NCBI GenBank assembly: GCA_027575805.1
Contig: JANBPU010000040.1
Span: 41,070 to 105,069 of the forward strand
Source: Mycoemilia scoparia
Taxonomy: Eukaryota; Kickxellomycota; Kickxellomycetes; Kickxellales; Kickxellaceae
Length of the DNA stretch: 64,000 bases
Direction of reading: 5' to 3'
Below the pieces are notes generated by a model that did not search any database, was not told where the DNA came from, and saw only the letters and a list, made by a program, of their open reading frames with translations. The translations under genes and the position numbers were made by a program. Positions within the stretch are counted from its first letter, which is position 1, and every line of letters begins with the position of its first letter. Below, one piece after another: positions 44,146 to 55,208 of this stretch.

Positions 44146-46765
44146 TATAATACGATCGATTTTGTTTGGTTGGTTTTTTGGGTTTGTGTGGGCGGGAAAA
44201 TCTGAGGGGAAGTGGAAGGAGGTGGAGTTGGGGGCTATAAAGTAATAAGAGAACAGTTAGGAAGCGAATTAAAGCTATGATCCAATTTAATACATTGAAC
44301 AACTAAAACGATCATAGCCAAGCTTTTGAGTATATGGGACAGTTATTTGCTGACCAATAAAATTATTTAAAAGTAGTGTAACATAAAAGCAGTTGATAAG
44401 GAAATACAACTCCTTTCTAAAGAATACAGTCTAATATAATACTTATTGCACTATGCTGTAAATGTATGTATCCCACTTATACGCACTTTCGGCTTGGATT
44501 AAGCTTGTCGAAGCTTTCTCTGGTTCCAATTTTTATTAAAGGTAAAGGTATGATATAGCTTTAAGGAATAGGAAATAAATAGGAAATAAAGCTTACAAAG
44601 AGTTCAGTAATCTGCCAACGGCAGACTGCTTTCTTTATATGTCCTTGAATCGTTTCTATAACCAACATTTGCCTGACACAGTAGAACCGTTTGGAATATA
44701 TAGGCAGGTAAAATCCTTTGTTGCTTTGACACATGTGACGAGAGAAATATCCTTATAGCCGTAGTTGGGGATTTCATGGTTGCTAGCTAAGCCACCTAAT
44801 AACCCACAGTACACTATAGTAGTGTATATATAGCTATCTGGCAGAGCAAAGGTTAAACTGGAAAAATCATTTGGTTTGCCAAATCTTGGTATCCCAATAA
44901 ATCACATGGTTTAAAAAAAACAAAGAATTAAAGAGTAGGCTCCGAATTTGGTAATTAACATTTCAAATCTGTGTCAAATTGTATATCCCAATGTCATTTC
45001 CAATATCCATTGTTTTATTAGAAAAATACGGGAATCCCGAAAAGCTCATGATGTCTGCCAATTTTTCCTTAGGTGTGCATTGAGCACGCCTTCATTTCAG
45101 ATGTATGGTTTATCAATACCAAGAAACCACAAAGTCACCAAGCCAATAATCGAGCTTTCCTGGATCGTTGTGGTTGCTGCTATTGATAAAAGAGATATGC
45201 TCGGTTGTTTTCTAAATTGCATACATGTGCATATATGTGTATATCTGCAGTGGTTTGCATGCAGGCATTTAACTATATTTGCGACGAGAACAAAAGCCGC
45301 TAGTCTTGAAAAACGGACACACGTATTTGGTACCAATGAAAGGTGTGGTTGGCACCTGGTCATTTTACTCTTGCATGCGTTCAATCAAGCATGCTTCAGC
45401 TATTTATTCTGGTGCGTTTCTACCATTGTTGTTGCTAATGTCAGTGCTTGATATCAGTGCTGATGTGATCATGTCAGGCTGGTAGCAACTCTTTTATCTT
45501 TTCACTCGGTTAGCAATAAAGGATAAGCAAGCTGCTAAATGGTGAAATTACACTAGTGATCGGATGCATGGTAGACAGAGTCGGTTCCTCGGATCTTGGT
45601 CCAATAATCTGCCAATCCATACCCGCTTCTTCGGGACTTATCTATGTCCAAGACCTTGCGAACTCTGACCAAATACCATGTTAGTTTCTCCCTAATCCAG
45701 TGGCAATGTGTTTCTGAGCTTATAAAGGCAATATCAAGAAATCTACTAACATTGGTAACAACAATTGTAGCAGTCACTAAGCTTGTTGTAGGATAAGACC
45801 CATTTGGAATTCTAAATTTGACAGTGCGGCAACAATCGGCCTGATGTATAATGTCATGGTGGTGTGGATTAGTTGGCATCTTCAATGTAGCCAATGGCAA
45901 GGACTGATCGAAGCGGATATTGGGGATGTGGGTATTCCGTCCGAGCATTCGACTCTTGGAATTTTCCAAATACACTAAAGCAAGCAAGGAAATGTTTATA
46001 TTTGCACTTTATCGGTTAGCGGACAAGGTATTTTAGGAACAAGGACGCATGAGACATGTAAGCAACTATAGAGAATGGTCGAGCGCTAGCGTGTGGACCA
46101 TGTGGAGGGATGTAAAAGAGCATCAGCAATCAATGAGCGATGATGTAGGTGTTTATGAGCCCGAAATACCAAAACTAAATCCGGAAAGTGATGAACCGAT
46201 CTGTTACACAAGTAAAGTTACAAGTCAACGAGATCTGCTTTGTCTGTAGGTGTTTGGTGGGGGTGAGGCTATAAGTTTATAAATCACACTCACACATAAC
46301 ACGTTTTACCTTGGCTTTTTTGTTGTGATGATATCAAAGATGCCGACTTGCAGTGGTGGTTGTTGAGACAACAGGAAGCTGCTGATTGTTAATCATCAGG
46401 CGACGACATTGGTTAAAACAGGTCTTGGCTTGCAATCACACTTGACCACCCACTCAAAACTTCTCCTGGAGCAGCAGAAAAAGCTATTGATGTTTTATGC
46501 TCAACACTAACATGGTAAGATAAATTTCAACCGCACAGAAATGAGACATGTATTATTTATTAATAGGGAGTTGCATGTAATGTGGTGCAAAAATTATCAC
46601 ATCATAGAAACATTTATTAGAACTGTTTTTGTCCTTGAAGAGTCTGGGATACCTTTGCTCTCTATTGTTCCAGCCTCCTTTGACTTATATATTTACCAAT
46701 CTAATATTGACGAGTGCACTAGAATCTAAAGCAGAAAATTATTGCTATTTGTGTGGATTGCAGTC
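44146..46765. other. divergent intergenic region between the SDR gene and receptor 5
   Basis: Promoters of both flanking genes are expected here. A B-family repeat lies at about 45555-45690. A minus-strand frame at 45553-45987 (144 codons) overlaps it and is discussed under findings. The plus-strand frame at 44948-45451 lacks an ATG start and any domain. No gene is claimed. Confidence 0.45.
45555..45690 (-). repeat. dispersed repeat family B, inverted copy with open frame
   Basis: Minus-strand blocks CAGAGTTCGCAAGGTCTTGG, TTGGCAGATTATTGGACCAA, GAGGAACCGACTCTGTCTAC and GATCACTAGTG match the B family. This copy is open in frame and forms the C-terminal part of a longer frame that starts near 45987. 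Confidence 0.5.
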
Positions 46766-48667
46766 ATGTCGTCGATTGATGTGGCAGGGGCCACAGACAA
46801 TGCCATGGTTACTCCAACAATAACGACGACAGAGATGGTCACACTGGACGGGACTCCAGTTAGTATGCCACCAATAAGCCAGCTACTCGGTAACTCTACC
46901 GGCCTTATGGATGGTGGGTGGGCCTACCGTGTTATATTTGTCCCTCAACCTCCGCTGACTGACATTGCTAAAGGTTTTGACATAGCCGGATTGGTGCTGT
47001 CGTTCTGCGTGCTAATGACGGTTATATATCGAGCTTTCAAGATTGACATCTTTGAGCGTCCGTCGTTTAGGTTATCAGCATCCATTGCCATCGGCAATAT
47101 CTTGTGCTTGCTCAGCGAAGTAATTCTGACCACGGACAGGCTAACCAAAGGCAAATCTAGTACATCGCTAAAGGTATTGGTTTGGCTCAGGATATTTGGA
47201 ATTGCAGTATTTGTTTTTGCCACAATGTTCATTGCATTCCACCTTCACATGACAATCCTGCTTAATAAAAGTTTGCTGGCTCGCAAACTCAACAAATTTT
47301 ATGAGTTGATCACATGGACCCTTTGTGCTATAATTGCTTCTCCAGCCTTTTATGGATACAAGGAGACTCTTCGGCATCCTGATATGGGCATCGTATTCCA
47401 TGTCGACAAGACATTAGGACACATGCGGATGGTTTCTATTCTAATATACGTCTGGATGATTGTCGCTATTGGATATTGCACAATCATAAGTATAGTGGTA
47501 ATGGTACGGCTAGTGCCATCTCTGAGAAGGGTTTGGATTTTGGAGCGGTGGAAGCACAGACTCGAAAAGAAGATCGATACAAATGAATACAATCTTCAGC
47601 AAACTAGACAGCTAGGCAGTGATAATGTAGGAGACCCACGCCCTGAGAGTAAAAAACGCAGTCGTATTCTTGGTGGTAGTCGAGGAAGAGGAGATATCGA
47701 GGCTGGTAATGGTAATTATAACCACAATAGAAGTAGCACAGACTCGCATGCTCATCACCGTCCAGTCTTCAGCCCTGCGCCAGCTGACAATCCCAATGAT
47801 GATGGTGATGGTGTATCTGAAGTGTCATCGATAACATCCTTTCACATTGGTAATAACAATCGCTTGGACCAGGTCAGCTTAACGGCCTTCAACAAAAACC
47901 CTAGGGGTACTTACTTTGATAGCAAATTGAAGCCGAAACACGAACCCTATGGCGTTTCAAACTCTAGTAGCCACACATTAGGGCGTCAATCCCAAGTTCG
48001 CAAAGAGCAAAAAAATAAGGACGACGAATTAAGCCGCAGAAAACGACAAATATCCTTTGTGATTATCCGAATTGCCCTGCAAACAATCCTTCCATTGCTA
48101 TCGACCCCTTGGATCCCTATATTCATGTGCATCAGGGCTCCGCCTACTTCGTTTGCCAATCTCATCAAGTTCACTCCGTTCTTGAATGCACTTTTGGGAT
48201 TTGTAACTTTTGTTATCCATCCAGAACTTAATCCGTCCAACGAAAACGCCATTGATAGGTATACATCTGGCCGATTCCAAAATGCTCTAGAGTCATTGTG
48301 GACGAAGCCGCATAAACTCGGCGGGGGTCTAAATAAAATCGTATCAAATCCCAGATTGGCAGGTATTGCTGATGGTAAGGCAAATGCCATCATGGGGTTT
48401 GAGGACTCCATATCTGTTGCCAACTCTTCCACTTTTGTTAATGACAAGAATGTCAATGCATCGCCAAACAACTACGATGAGGGTGTTTTGGTTATGACCA
48501 GACCATCCCAAGGCCTAGCAAATAATATGCCAACTTGCCATGCACGACCCTCATCTTCTTCTCAACCACTTGCACAATCTTCCTTACCACTTCAAAATGG
48601 CAATACCAATGGTATTAATAACACAACTAAAGATAATTACACTAGAAAAGGCCGTCTAATCTTATAA
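46766..48667 (+). CDS. seven-transmembrane receptor, paralogue 5 of 5 (divergent TM7)
   Basis: 633 aa from the ATG at 46766; the open frame reaches eight codons further left but that codon is TTG. The N-terminus of about 75 residues is longer and Thr/Pro-rich. Family landmarks: F-E-R-P-S-F-R-L-S-A-S-I-A-I-G-N after TM1, F-H-L-H-M-T-I-L-L-N-K in TM3, N-K-F-Y-E-L-I-T-W before TM4 and S-R-R-K-R-Q-I-S-F-V-I-I-R-I into TM6. TM7 ends V-I-H-P-E-L-N-P-S-N-E-N instead of the N-P-x-x-D-x-F/M-W of the other four, so the G-protein-coupling end is altered. The third loop is about 180 residues with basic and Asn/Asp-rich patches. An AATAAA is at 48686-48691. Confidence 0.87.
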   Translation: MSSIDVAGATDNAMVTPTITTTEMVTLDGTPVSMPPISQLLGNSTGLMDGGWAYRVIFVPQPPLTDIAKGFDIAGLVLSFCVLMTVIYRAFKIDIFERPSFRLSASIAIGNILCLLSEVILTTDRLTKGKSSTSLKVLVWLRIFGIAVFVFATMFIAFHLHMTILLNKSLLARKLNKFYELITWTLCAIIASPAFYGYKETLRHPDMGIVFHVDKTLGHMRMVSILIYVWMIVAIGYCTIISIVVMVRLVPSLRRVWILERWKHRLEKKIDTNEYNLQQTRQLGSDNVGDPRPESKKRSRILGGSRGRGDIEAGNGNYNHNRSSTDSHAHHRPVFSPAPADNPNDDGDGVSEVSSITSFHIGNNNRLDQVSLTAFNKNPRGTYFDSKLKPKHEPYGVSNSSSHTLGRQSQVRKEQKNKDDELSRRKRQISFVIIRIALQTILPLLSTPWIPIFMCIRAPPTSFANLIKFTPFLNALLGFVTFVIHPELNPSNENAIDRYTSGRFQNALESLWTKPHKLGGGLNKIVSNPRLAGIADGKANAIMGFEDSISVANSSTFVNDKNVNASPNNYDEGVLVMTRPSQGLANNMPTCHARPSSSSQPLAQSSLPLQNGNTNGINNTTKDNYTRKGRLIL

Positions 48668-50478
48668 ATAGCGTTATAGCCCTCAAATAAAAGCGTTAAA
48701 TTTTATTTGGAAATGTATCGTGTAGTATAGAGTCTTTGAATTTACATTCCAATAGTAATGGTAGTGTTCATAATTAATTAATTATTTTTTGGCTAATAAT
48801 ATAATGTCTCTATTAATGCGTAAATAATTGTAGTTTGAAACTCAAACCCCCAATTTCAAAGGGTCGGGTGAAAGGTACAGATTGGTTTTAGCCTTTGGGA
48901 TTTAGTAACAAATACATATTTGAAATGTTTTTAAATAGGTGTGTTGATGAGTGTATCCATATTTCTCTAAAAATCTTCAATTAAAACAACATAGTTTTGA
49001 ATAAGTTGTTTTAGGGTGAGAAGTGCAAGCATAAAACATGTCTTTATTGAAATCTATAAGACGACAGGATTTTGCTTCCAATCAATCATTTAATACCAGT
49101 TTATGAGTCTCTCTGCTACAAAATACAACTTTGCGTAAGCGTTTATTCTACTCTCTATAAAAGCCCATTTCTACTCGGTATGAAATACAATTCGGTCATA
49201 TGGATCACTATTTTTGAAGTGCTACTAATTTTTACTGGTAGGTTAGATTCATCATGAATATTGGCATGTATAGTCTACTTTTAGTCCTTCACAAAAAACA
49301 ATCCCTTATATTAAAGTAAATTATTTATCTCCAAACACTACGGCTAATTTATGTGAACAGTATCTGGATATGAAGTTAACAATGTCCCCTTTGTCACTTG
49401 GATACATATTGTGTAGTATTGAAGAGGTTTACTACCCATTTGGAAGTAATAATAGTAGTGGCTGTACAGGGAATTGTAGTAAACCTATTTCAAAGTTTAA
49501 AAATCTTAAAAAGTAATTTTATGGTCGGCTAATTTGAAGCTTCTTTCCAGATATGTGTGTCAAAATAACAGCCCAACTAATATTACATTTCTTGGAATAT
49601 ACAAAAAAGATTCTCAGCATCATATTTGGGAAATACCCCGAACGGCTTGATTGTCTTTGTGTCCTGACTCAGAGTTTTAATAAATGTTCACTTTGGAACA
49701 TAACTATTTATTCTCTATTCTATTAAAATACAGTACTGGTGTGCTGGTTAAAGAATATATATATATATAACCATTTACTGAATTGATAGCTTTTTGGATA
49801 GAATTCATAGGCTATGAAATTGAGACAGAAACTTTGGCTATTTGCATTAATCCAACCTTTTCAATATCAGTTTGAGGCTATTCTGTGTAAAATGCATCAC
49901 TATTAAAAAGCTTTAACTCTCCACAATTACTACTAAAATTTATACTACTTTGATAGATTGTAGACTTTAGATATTGTAGAGATGTAACAACATCACCTCC
50001 TTATTGGTATATAGAAAGGGTCTTACTAGATTTAACAAGTTCGGTCTATTACTGGTAACGCTCATTTTCTTGTCAGCCTATAATTCCCTAAAATTTTTTC
50101 ATGATATAGATACTAAGAGGCATTCACACCATGTATTTTATAGCTCCCCACCAAACGTCACTGCTCGGATATTTTGCTCAAAGTCAAATGGAAGAAATGA
50201 CTTTTCACTGCCCAAATATGATATAGTGTGGTGCTTTAATACTTTTCTAAAAATGGGGGGTAATACTAATTGGGGAAAATGATGAAGAAAAGTGTAACTG
50301 TAAAATGGCCAATTCTTAATGTATCCTATATTCTTATGGATCAGGGCTGCTAGAAGATTTGGTGCTGCAATTATTCTGGGTTTAAAAAACTTGCGGTTGT
50401 GTCTCGTATGTATTTCCTGTCACAACCTTTTTGACACTTTCGTGTATTTCCTGTATATCAGTTATTTGTTACTTGAGT
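48668..50478. other. intergenic between receptor 5 and the symporter gene
   Basis: 1.8 kb, AT-rich. A half-copy resembling the A-type MITE terminus (ATATGGATCACTATTTTTGA) is at about 49198-49217 with no partner end nearby. A (TA)n tract is near 49756-49769. The frame at 50004-50282 lacks an ATG start. No gene supported. Confidence 0.5.
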
Positions 50479-52253
50479 ATGGACAACCAATCTTTACTGC
50501 AGCATAATCCATTAGACAACAGTGGTTCCTTTGGACAATCCAACACGGCCGGCAATAGTAGCAATACATTGCAACAGACCAAGAAAGATGCTAATATTAG
50601 CAACCTGGCATCGTCGTCATCATCATTATCATCGAGTGTAACCAAAGAAAAGAAACACTTCAACAATGGCGATACTAAAGATGTCCACAGCTATGACAAA
50701 GGAGAACAAGACTGGGGAGAGCCACAAGAATTGACAGGCGAGATTGACACACTATCCCTACTAACTCCTGAGGAACGAGTGACCTTGAAATCATACGCCA
50801 GGAAGACTGATCTTCGAATCATCCTGTATTCGGCCATTGGGTTCATGTTGTGCATGGTTGACCGAACAAACATCGGGTCCGCAAAAATAAGTGGCCTAGA
50901 GGAGGACATTAGCTTAACTGATACAACATACAGCATTGCACTTTCAATATTCTACGTCAGCTACTTATTTATGCAAGTGACATCAAATGTGTTTCTCAAG
51001 ATGATGGGACCGTCCAAATGGATCCCATTTTTAGGCACCAGCTGGGGGATAATATGTATGTGCCAAACTGCTGTCAAAAATGCTGGCGGTTTGATTGCAG
51101 TTCGATTATTTTTGGGTGCATGTGAGGCTGGTCTATCTCCTGGTATGATTTACTTGATTTCATTTTGGTATCCCCGACAAATGGCTGGACATCGTATGAC
51201 ATGTTTCTTTCTCAGTACTGCATTTGCTTCGATTTTTTCGGGCCCGTTGGCAGCTGGTCTTTCTTCGATTCCAGAGAAAACTGGACTCAGAGGCTGGCAG
51301 TGGATTTTTCTGATTGAGGGGTTAATAACCGTCCTGTGGGGAATTGGTGGCCTATTCGTTTATAAAGACTATCCAGAGAAAGCTGGTATATTCACCAAAG
51401 ATGAAAGGAACGTTATCGGAAAGATCATGAAGATGGAAAAGAGTTTGGCTAGTCAGTCTAAAATGACTAGGAAGAACATCACCATTGGAGCCTTAGATTG
51501 GAAAACTTGGTTGTGGGGCTCCATTTCTTTTGCTGGTGTTTTTCCTATCAATACAAATGCCATTTTTGCTCCTAGTCTAATCAAAGATATGGGTCACAAG
51601 GCTGTTGAAGCCCAAGTTTTGACCTCTGTCCCAGCCTTATGTGGGGGTATTGTCATGGTCAGTGGCTTATTTCTTCCCAGGATATTAGGTGGTCATTCAA
51701 TATGCAAAATCCTCTACACATCCCTAACATTGACTGGATGTCTAATTCTTATATTTATATCCAATAACTATGCCAAGGTATTCTATAAATCCATTATTTA
51801 CGCTATGAGTTGCTTATCTTTGATTGCTGGTTTTTGTCAAAAAGCTGTATTTGTTTTATAATTCTTGGTTTTTGTTTCTAGCTTATCGGACTTTGCCTCC
51901 TCGCTAGTGGTGGATATGGAAATCTAGCCATAGATCCTGGATACTATTCATCAAACACAGGTGGAGTAATCAAGCGGGGGATAACAACTGGAATTATAGT
52001 CTGCTTGGGGAGCTTCTCAGGGTTTGCTGTATCATACTGTTATCCTCACCGGGACGCCCCAAGATATCTTGCTGGACATAGTGTAAATCTAGCAATGTCG
52101 ATATATGTAATATGCGGAACTCTATTCCTGAGATGGTGGTACAGCCACCAGAACAAAAAGAAAGAAAAAAATCCAGTAGATATTTCTCATATGAGCCGGG
52201 CCGAACAAGACAGGTTGTGTGATAATCACCCGAAGTTTAGGTACATCTATTAG
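50479..52253 (+). CDS. MFS anion:cation symporter, Dal5/Tna1-like (allantoate/nicotinate/vitamin permease type)
   Basis: 556 aa from two exons, 50479-51777 and 51882-52253; GCCAAG|GTATTC donor, TTTCTAG acceptor, phase 0. Without splicing the frame stops after TM10, whereas splicing restores the last two helices and the tail. The N-terminus of about 90 residues is Ser/Asn-rich and cytoplasmic. K-T-D-L-R-I-I opens TM1, D-R-T-N-I-G-S-A-K follows it, then R-L-F-L-G-A-C-E-A-G-L-S-P-G and F-W-Y-P-R, all hallmark motifs of the ACS family. W-Q-W-I-F-L-I-E-G precedes TM6. Substrates in the family include allantoate, nicotinate, pantothenate and biotin and cannot be assigned here. AATAAA at 52275-52280. 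The upstream in-frame extension to 50431 starts without ATG and was dropped. Confidence 0.9.
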
Positions 52254-52802
52254 TAACATATTTTCATGTATTTTAATAAACTATACACATGACAAGGACT
52301 CTTTAAATACAAGTATTATTAATACTGGGGTGCTGGTCATATTTGGCGGGAGCACAGCCAAAAATACAAGATTTATAGCTTGATGGTTTTTACAACAAGA
52401 AGGTTGGTTGTTCTTTTTAAAGAGAATCAGTCAAGCATGAACAAAAGTTGATCGATGATCAATTGATCAGTTGGTTGTGACTAATGGCGTAAGTATTACA
52501 CTAATAGTTGTGAGATGACAATAATAAACCCAGAAAAAAGGTGGAGTGAGCATTTTCCCTATCTACCTTTCCTCTTGTCTCACTGGCCTTATTTAACTTA
52601 CTATATTGGCATTTCTATATATATATCTCCAAAAAAAGCCCAGTCTTGCATTATTCTTTCAGACTATTATCTTAAATATACAAGGAAAATTGGCTGGATC
52701 AAAAGGTACTAGAGAGCAAAGTGCATAAAAATTTATAAATTCAAGCACTTGCAAATTGTATTGGATTTGAATTACTACAGCTGAAATATCACTACGCTAA
52801 GC
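52254..52802. other. intergenic
   Basis: 549 bp separating two co-oriented genes. Holds the symporter poly(A) signal and the promoter of the MPP-alpha gene. No other feature seen. Confidence 0.55.
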
Positions 52803-54680
52803 ATGTTACTACGGGCAGCTACACTTAATACAAAAGCAGTAATTTCTGCTGCAGGTATAAGGCCATTTCGCAATAGAATTAGCCAAAGTGGACAGAGATT
52901 GCTTAACACTTTGACAAGAGTTTTAGACAGACAGGCGCCCTGTGCCAAGAAACACGAGCAGCAAAAGTCTCAAATCCCTCAGACACTTAATAGACGGCCG
53001 ATATCTACTAAATCGGCTTTATTTGCACAGGACACCCCACTTACATCATCATCCACAGTTTCTGCCAAATCAGAGTCAGGATACGAGACCCGAGAACTAA
53101 ATGATGGATACACTAAAATCACCACGTTTCCAAATGGGTTACGTGTAACCACAGAAGACAGCGCCAATCCTGGCCATTTTTCAGCGATCGGTGTATATGT
53201 AGACGCTGGATCACGATATGAAACCGAAGAAACTTCGGGGTACGCACACATTATGGATCGGATGTCATTCAATACCAGTCAAAAATACAATAGTGAGGAG
53301 ATGCTGTCCCGGATCGAAGCATTGGGTGGAAGTATAATGTGTTCATCATCCCGTGAATGTATAATGTATCAAGCTGCAGTATTTCCCACCGATGTGCCCA
53401 AAGCCCTTGAATTGTTATCTGAAACGGTGCTGAGACCAAAGTTTTTGGAAAGTGAATTGGATTCGATTAGACAGACCATTCCCTGGGAATTGCACGATTT
53501 AGAGGAAAAACCCGAAATGTGGCTGCCTGAAGTTACGCATACTGTAGCATACGGTGGCCAAGTCCTGGGAAAGCCTTTGTTGTGTCCACCAAAGCAATTG
53601 GACATTATCAGTAGTGATCGGTTAACTCAGTATTGGAGAGACTGGTACCGGCCAGATAGAATGGTAGTGGCTGGCGTTGGTGTCGACCATGAGCAATTAG
53701 TTCAACTATGTAAAGATTTCGGGTTTGCTGATCAGCAGTCTGGATCCTCATCGTCGCCAAGCATTGCCGATAGCAGCATTCTCTCTGGTGGAAGTGGCTC
53801 ACTCAATGGTGTCATGAAGAATATGCTCAGATCCAGAATCTACAGATCGTATAATGCGCCAAAGTCACCAGCTGAGTTGGCTGCTATGAAGTCTGTATAT
53901 ACTGGTGGAATCAGCCTTGAGCCCAAAGAAGGTCAAGAGTTCACGCACATATATCTTGGTTTTGAGTCTGCTGGAGTTAAGGACGAACAAAGCTTATATG
54001 CGTTTGCTACTCTGCAAATGTTGCTTGGGGGTGGTGGCTCATTCTCAGCTGGTGGGCCTGGAAAGGGCATGTATTCACGCCTATACACCCGAGTACTTAA
54101 CCAGCATGCCTGGATCGAGTCATGCATGGCATTCCACCACTGCTACATCGATACAGGACTATTTGGAATCTCTGGATCTTGCCAACCAAAAGCAGAGCAC
54201 GCACTCTTGGATGTAATGGCTGGAGAGCTAGAAGCTCTGACCATTGATTCAGAGGGCAATGGCTCTATATCTCCCAGCAGTGGATCTTCTCGCTTATTAT
54301 CATCTCTGCGTCGACCATTCCGTGGCGGAGCAAATAACTTTGCTGCAACCTATGCACTTTCGGATGAAGAAGTCAACAGAGCCAAGAACCAGCTCAAATC
54401 CAATTTGCTAATGAACTTGGAGAGCCGTATGGTGCAACTTGAAGATCTTGGTCGTCAGGTACAGATCAGTGATACTAAGGTACCATCTGAGCAGATGATT
54501 AAGCATATCGATTCTGTTACTATTAGCCAATTGCAAAAGGCTGCACGTAACTTGATATCTAGACCAGCAACTTTGGTTGCTAAGGGTGAAATTACTGGAT
54601 TGCAGTCATACGCAGCATCCATGCTGGCTAACCATGGAATATCACTAAAAGAAGGAGGCAATACTACTACTAACCCATGA
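52803..54680 (+). CDS. MAS2: mitochondrial processing peptidase alpha subunit
   Basis: 625 aa, intronless. The N-terminus is rich in Arg/Ala/Thr and free of acidic residues for about 40 residues, as expected of a matrix-targeting presequence. The M16 fold begins near residue 104 (T-K-I-T-T-F-P-N-G-L-R-V). At the position where the beta subunit has the zinc motif H-x-x-E-H, this protein has H-I-M-D-R (149-153), so it is the non-catalytic alpha type. The substrate-gripping glycine-rich loop L-L-G-G-G-G-S-F-S-A-G-G-P-G-K-G (about 407-422) is well preserved, followed by M-Y-S-R-L-Y. With the beta subunit it removes presequences from imported matrix proteins. It is longer than the yeast protein (about 480 aa), mainly through the N-terminal extension and low-complexity inserts near 310-350 and 480-505. 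AATAAA at 54800-54805. Confidence 0.95.
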   Translation: MLLRAATLNTKAVISAAGIRPFRNRISQSGQRLLNTLTRVLDRQAPCAKKHEQQKSQIPQTLNRRPISTKSALFAQDTPLTSSSTVSAKSESGYETRELNDGYTKITTFPNGLRVTTEDSANPGHFSAIGVYVDAGSRYETEETSGYAHIMDRMSFNTSQKYNSEEMLSRIEALGGSIMCSSSRECIMYQAAVFPTDVPKALELLSETVLRPKFLESELDSIRQTIPWELHDLEEKPEMWLPEVTHTVAYGGQVLGKPLLCPPKQLDIISSDRLTQYWRDWYRPDRMVVAGVGVDHEQLVQLCKDFGFADQQSGSSSSPSIADSSILSGGSGSLNGVMKNMLRSRIYRSYNAPKSPAELAAMKSVYTGGISLEPKEGQEFTHIYLGFESAGVKDEQSLYAFATLQMLLGGGGSFSAGGPGKGMYSRLYTRVLNQHAWIESCMAFHHCYIDTGLFGISGSCQPKAEHALLDVMAGELEALTIDSEGNGSISPSSGSSRLLSSLRRPFRGGANNFAATYALSDEEVNRAKNQLKSNLLMNLESRMVQLEDLGRQVQISDTKVPSEQMIKHIDSVTISQLQKAARNLISRPATLVAKGEITGLQSYAASMLANHGISLKEGGNTTTNP

Positions 54681-55088
54681 TTGCTATCGGCATGAGCAAA
54701 TGTAGCTGATTAGACATTTTCGAATTTCTATGAATTTTATCAGGGTATAAGTATGAGTATAAATGCTTATGACTTTATTTCACAAGCTATTAGGCATAAA
54801 ATAAAGGGCCCCCAAAAAATTATAATAAAAAATATTAAAAAAGTACATATACATGCAAACCGAAGAAATAGTAATAGTAAATAATAGTTAGTAAATATCA
54901 AATCACAATCACAATAATACATACATTTAAAAGAAAAATCAGTTTTACATCATCCCTGAAAGAACAATACGTATCTCAACATACATCAGAACTTTTGCAA
55001 TTTCATAAATTATTTATCAAATTTATGGTATATTTTTCTAGGACCTACCCACAAACAGTCTGTGGCTGATCAGTAGTGAAAATCTACC

Positions 55089-55208
55089 ATATGGGCGATA
55101 ATTTTTGAAGGGTGAAAGTTTACTAGTAAAATTGGACACCCATTTGGCTGTGATTTCCCCTATAATCATGGTCCCCAAAATTCACCCTTCAAAAATTATG
55201 ATCCATAT
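55089..55208 (+). repeat. MITE family A, copy 6 (120 bp)
   Basis: The best-preserved copy: ATATGGGCGATAATTTTTGA, the palindrome TTTACTAGTAAA, CATTTGGCTGTGATTTCCCC and CCCTTCAAAAATTATGATCC then ATAT. Its internal sequence is nearly identical to the copy at 4969. Confidence 0.85.

Noticed and set aside
44948..45451. 167-codon plus-strand frame
   Set aside because: No ATG at its start, no family resemblance, and an equally long frame on the other strand; chance is likely.
49195..49225. Further A-type MITE copy
   Set aside because: Only one terminus resembles the family (ATATGGATCACTATTTTTGA); no inverted partner was found within the expected distance.
50431..50478. 16-residue upstream extension of the symporter
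   Set aside because: The first codon is not ATG, and the ATG at 50479 gives the polar N-terminus typical of the family.
51778..51861. Symporter ending at 51861 as a truncated protein
   Set aside because: A good GTATTC donor and TTTCTAG acceptor restore the last two helices in frame, so an intron explains the stop better than truncation.
53933..54216. Frames overlapping the MPP-alpha gene on both strands
   Set aside because: Shadows of a well-conserved coding sequence.
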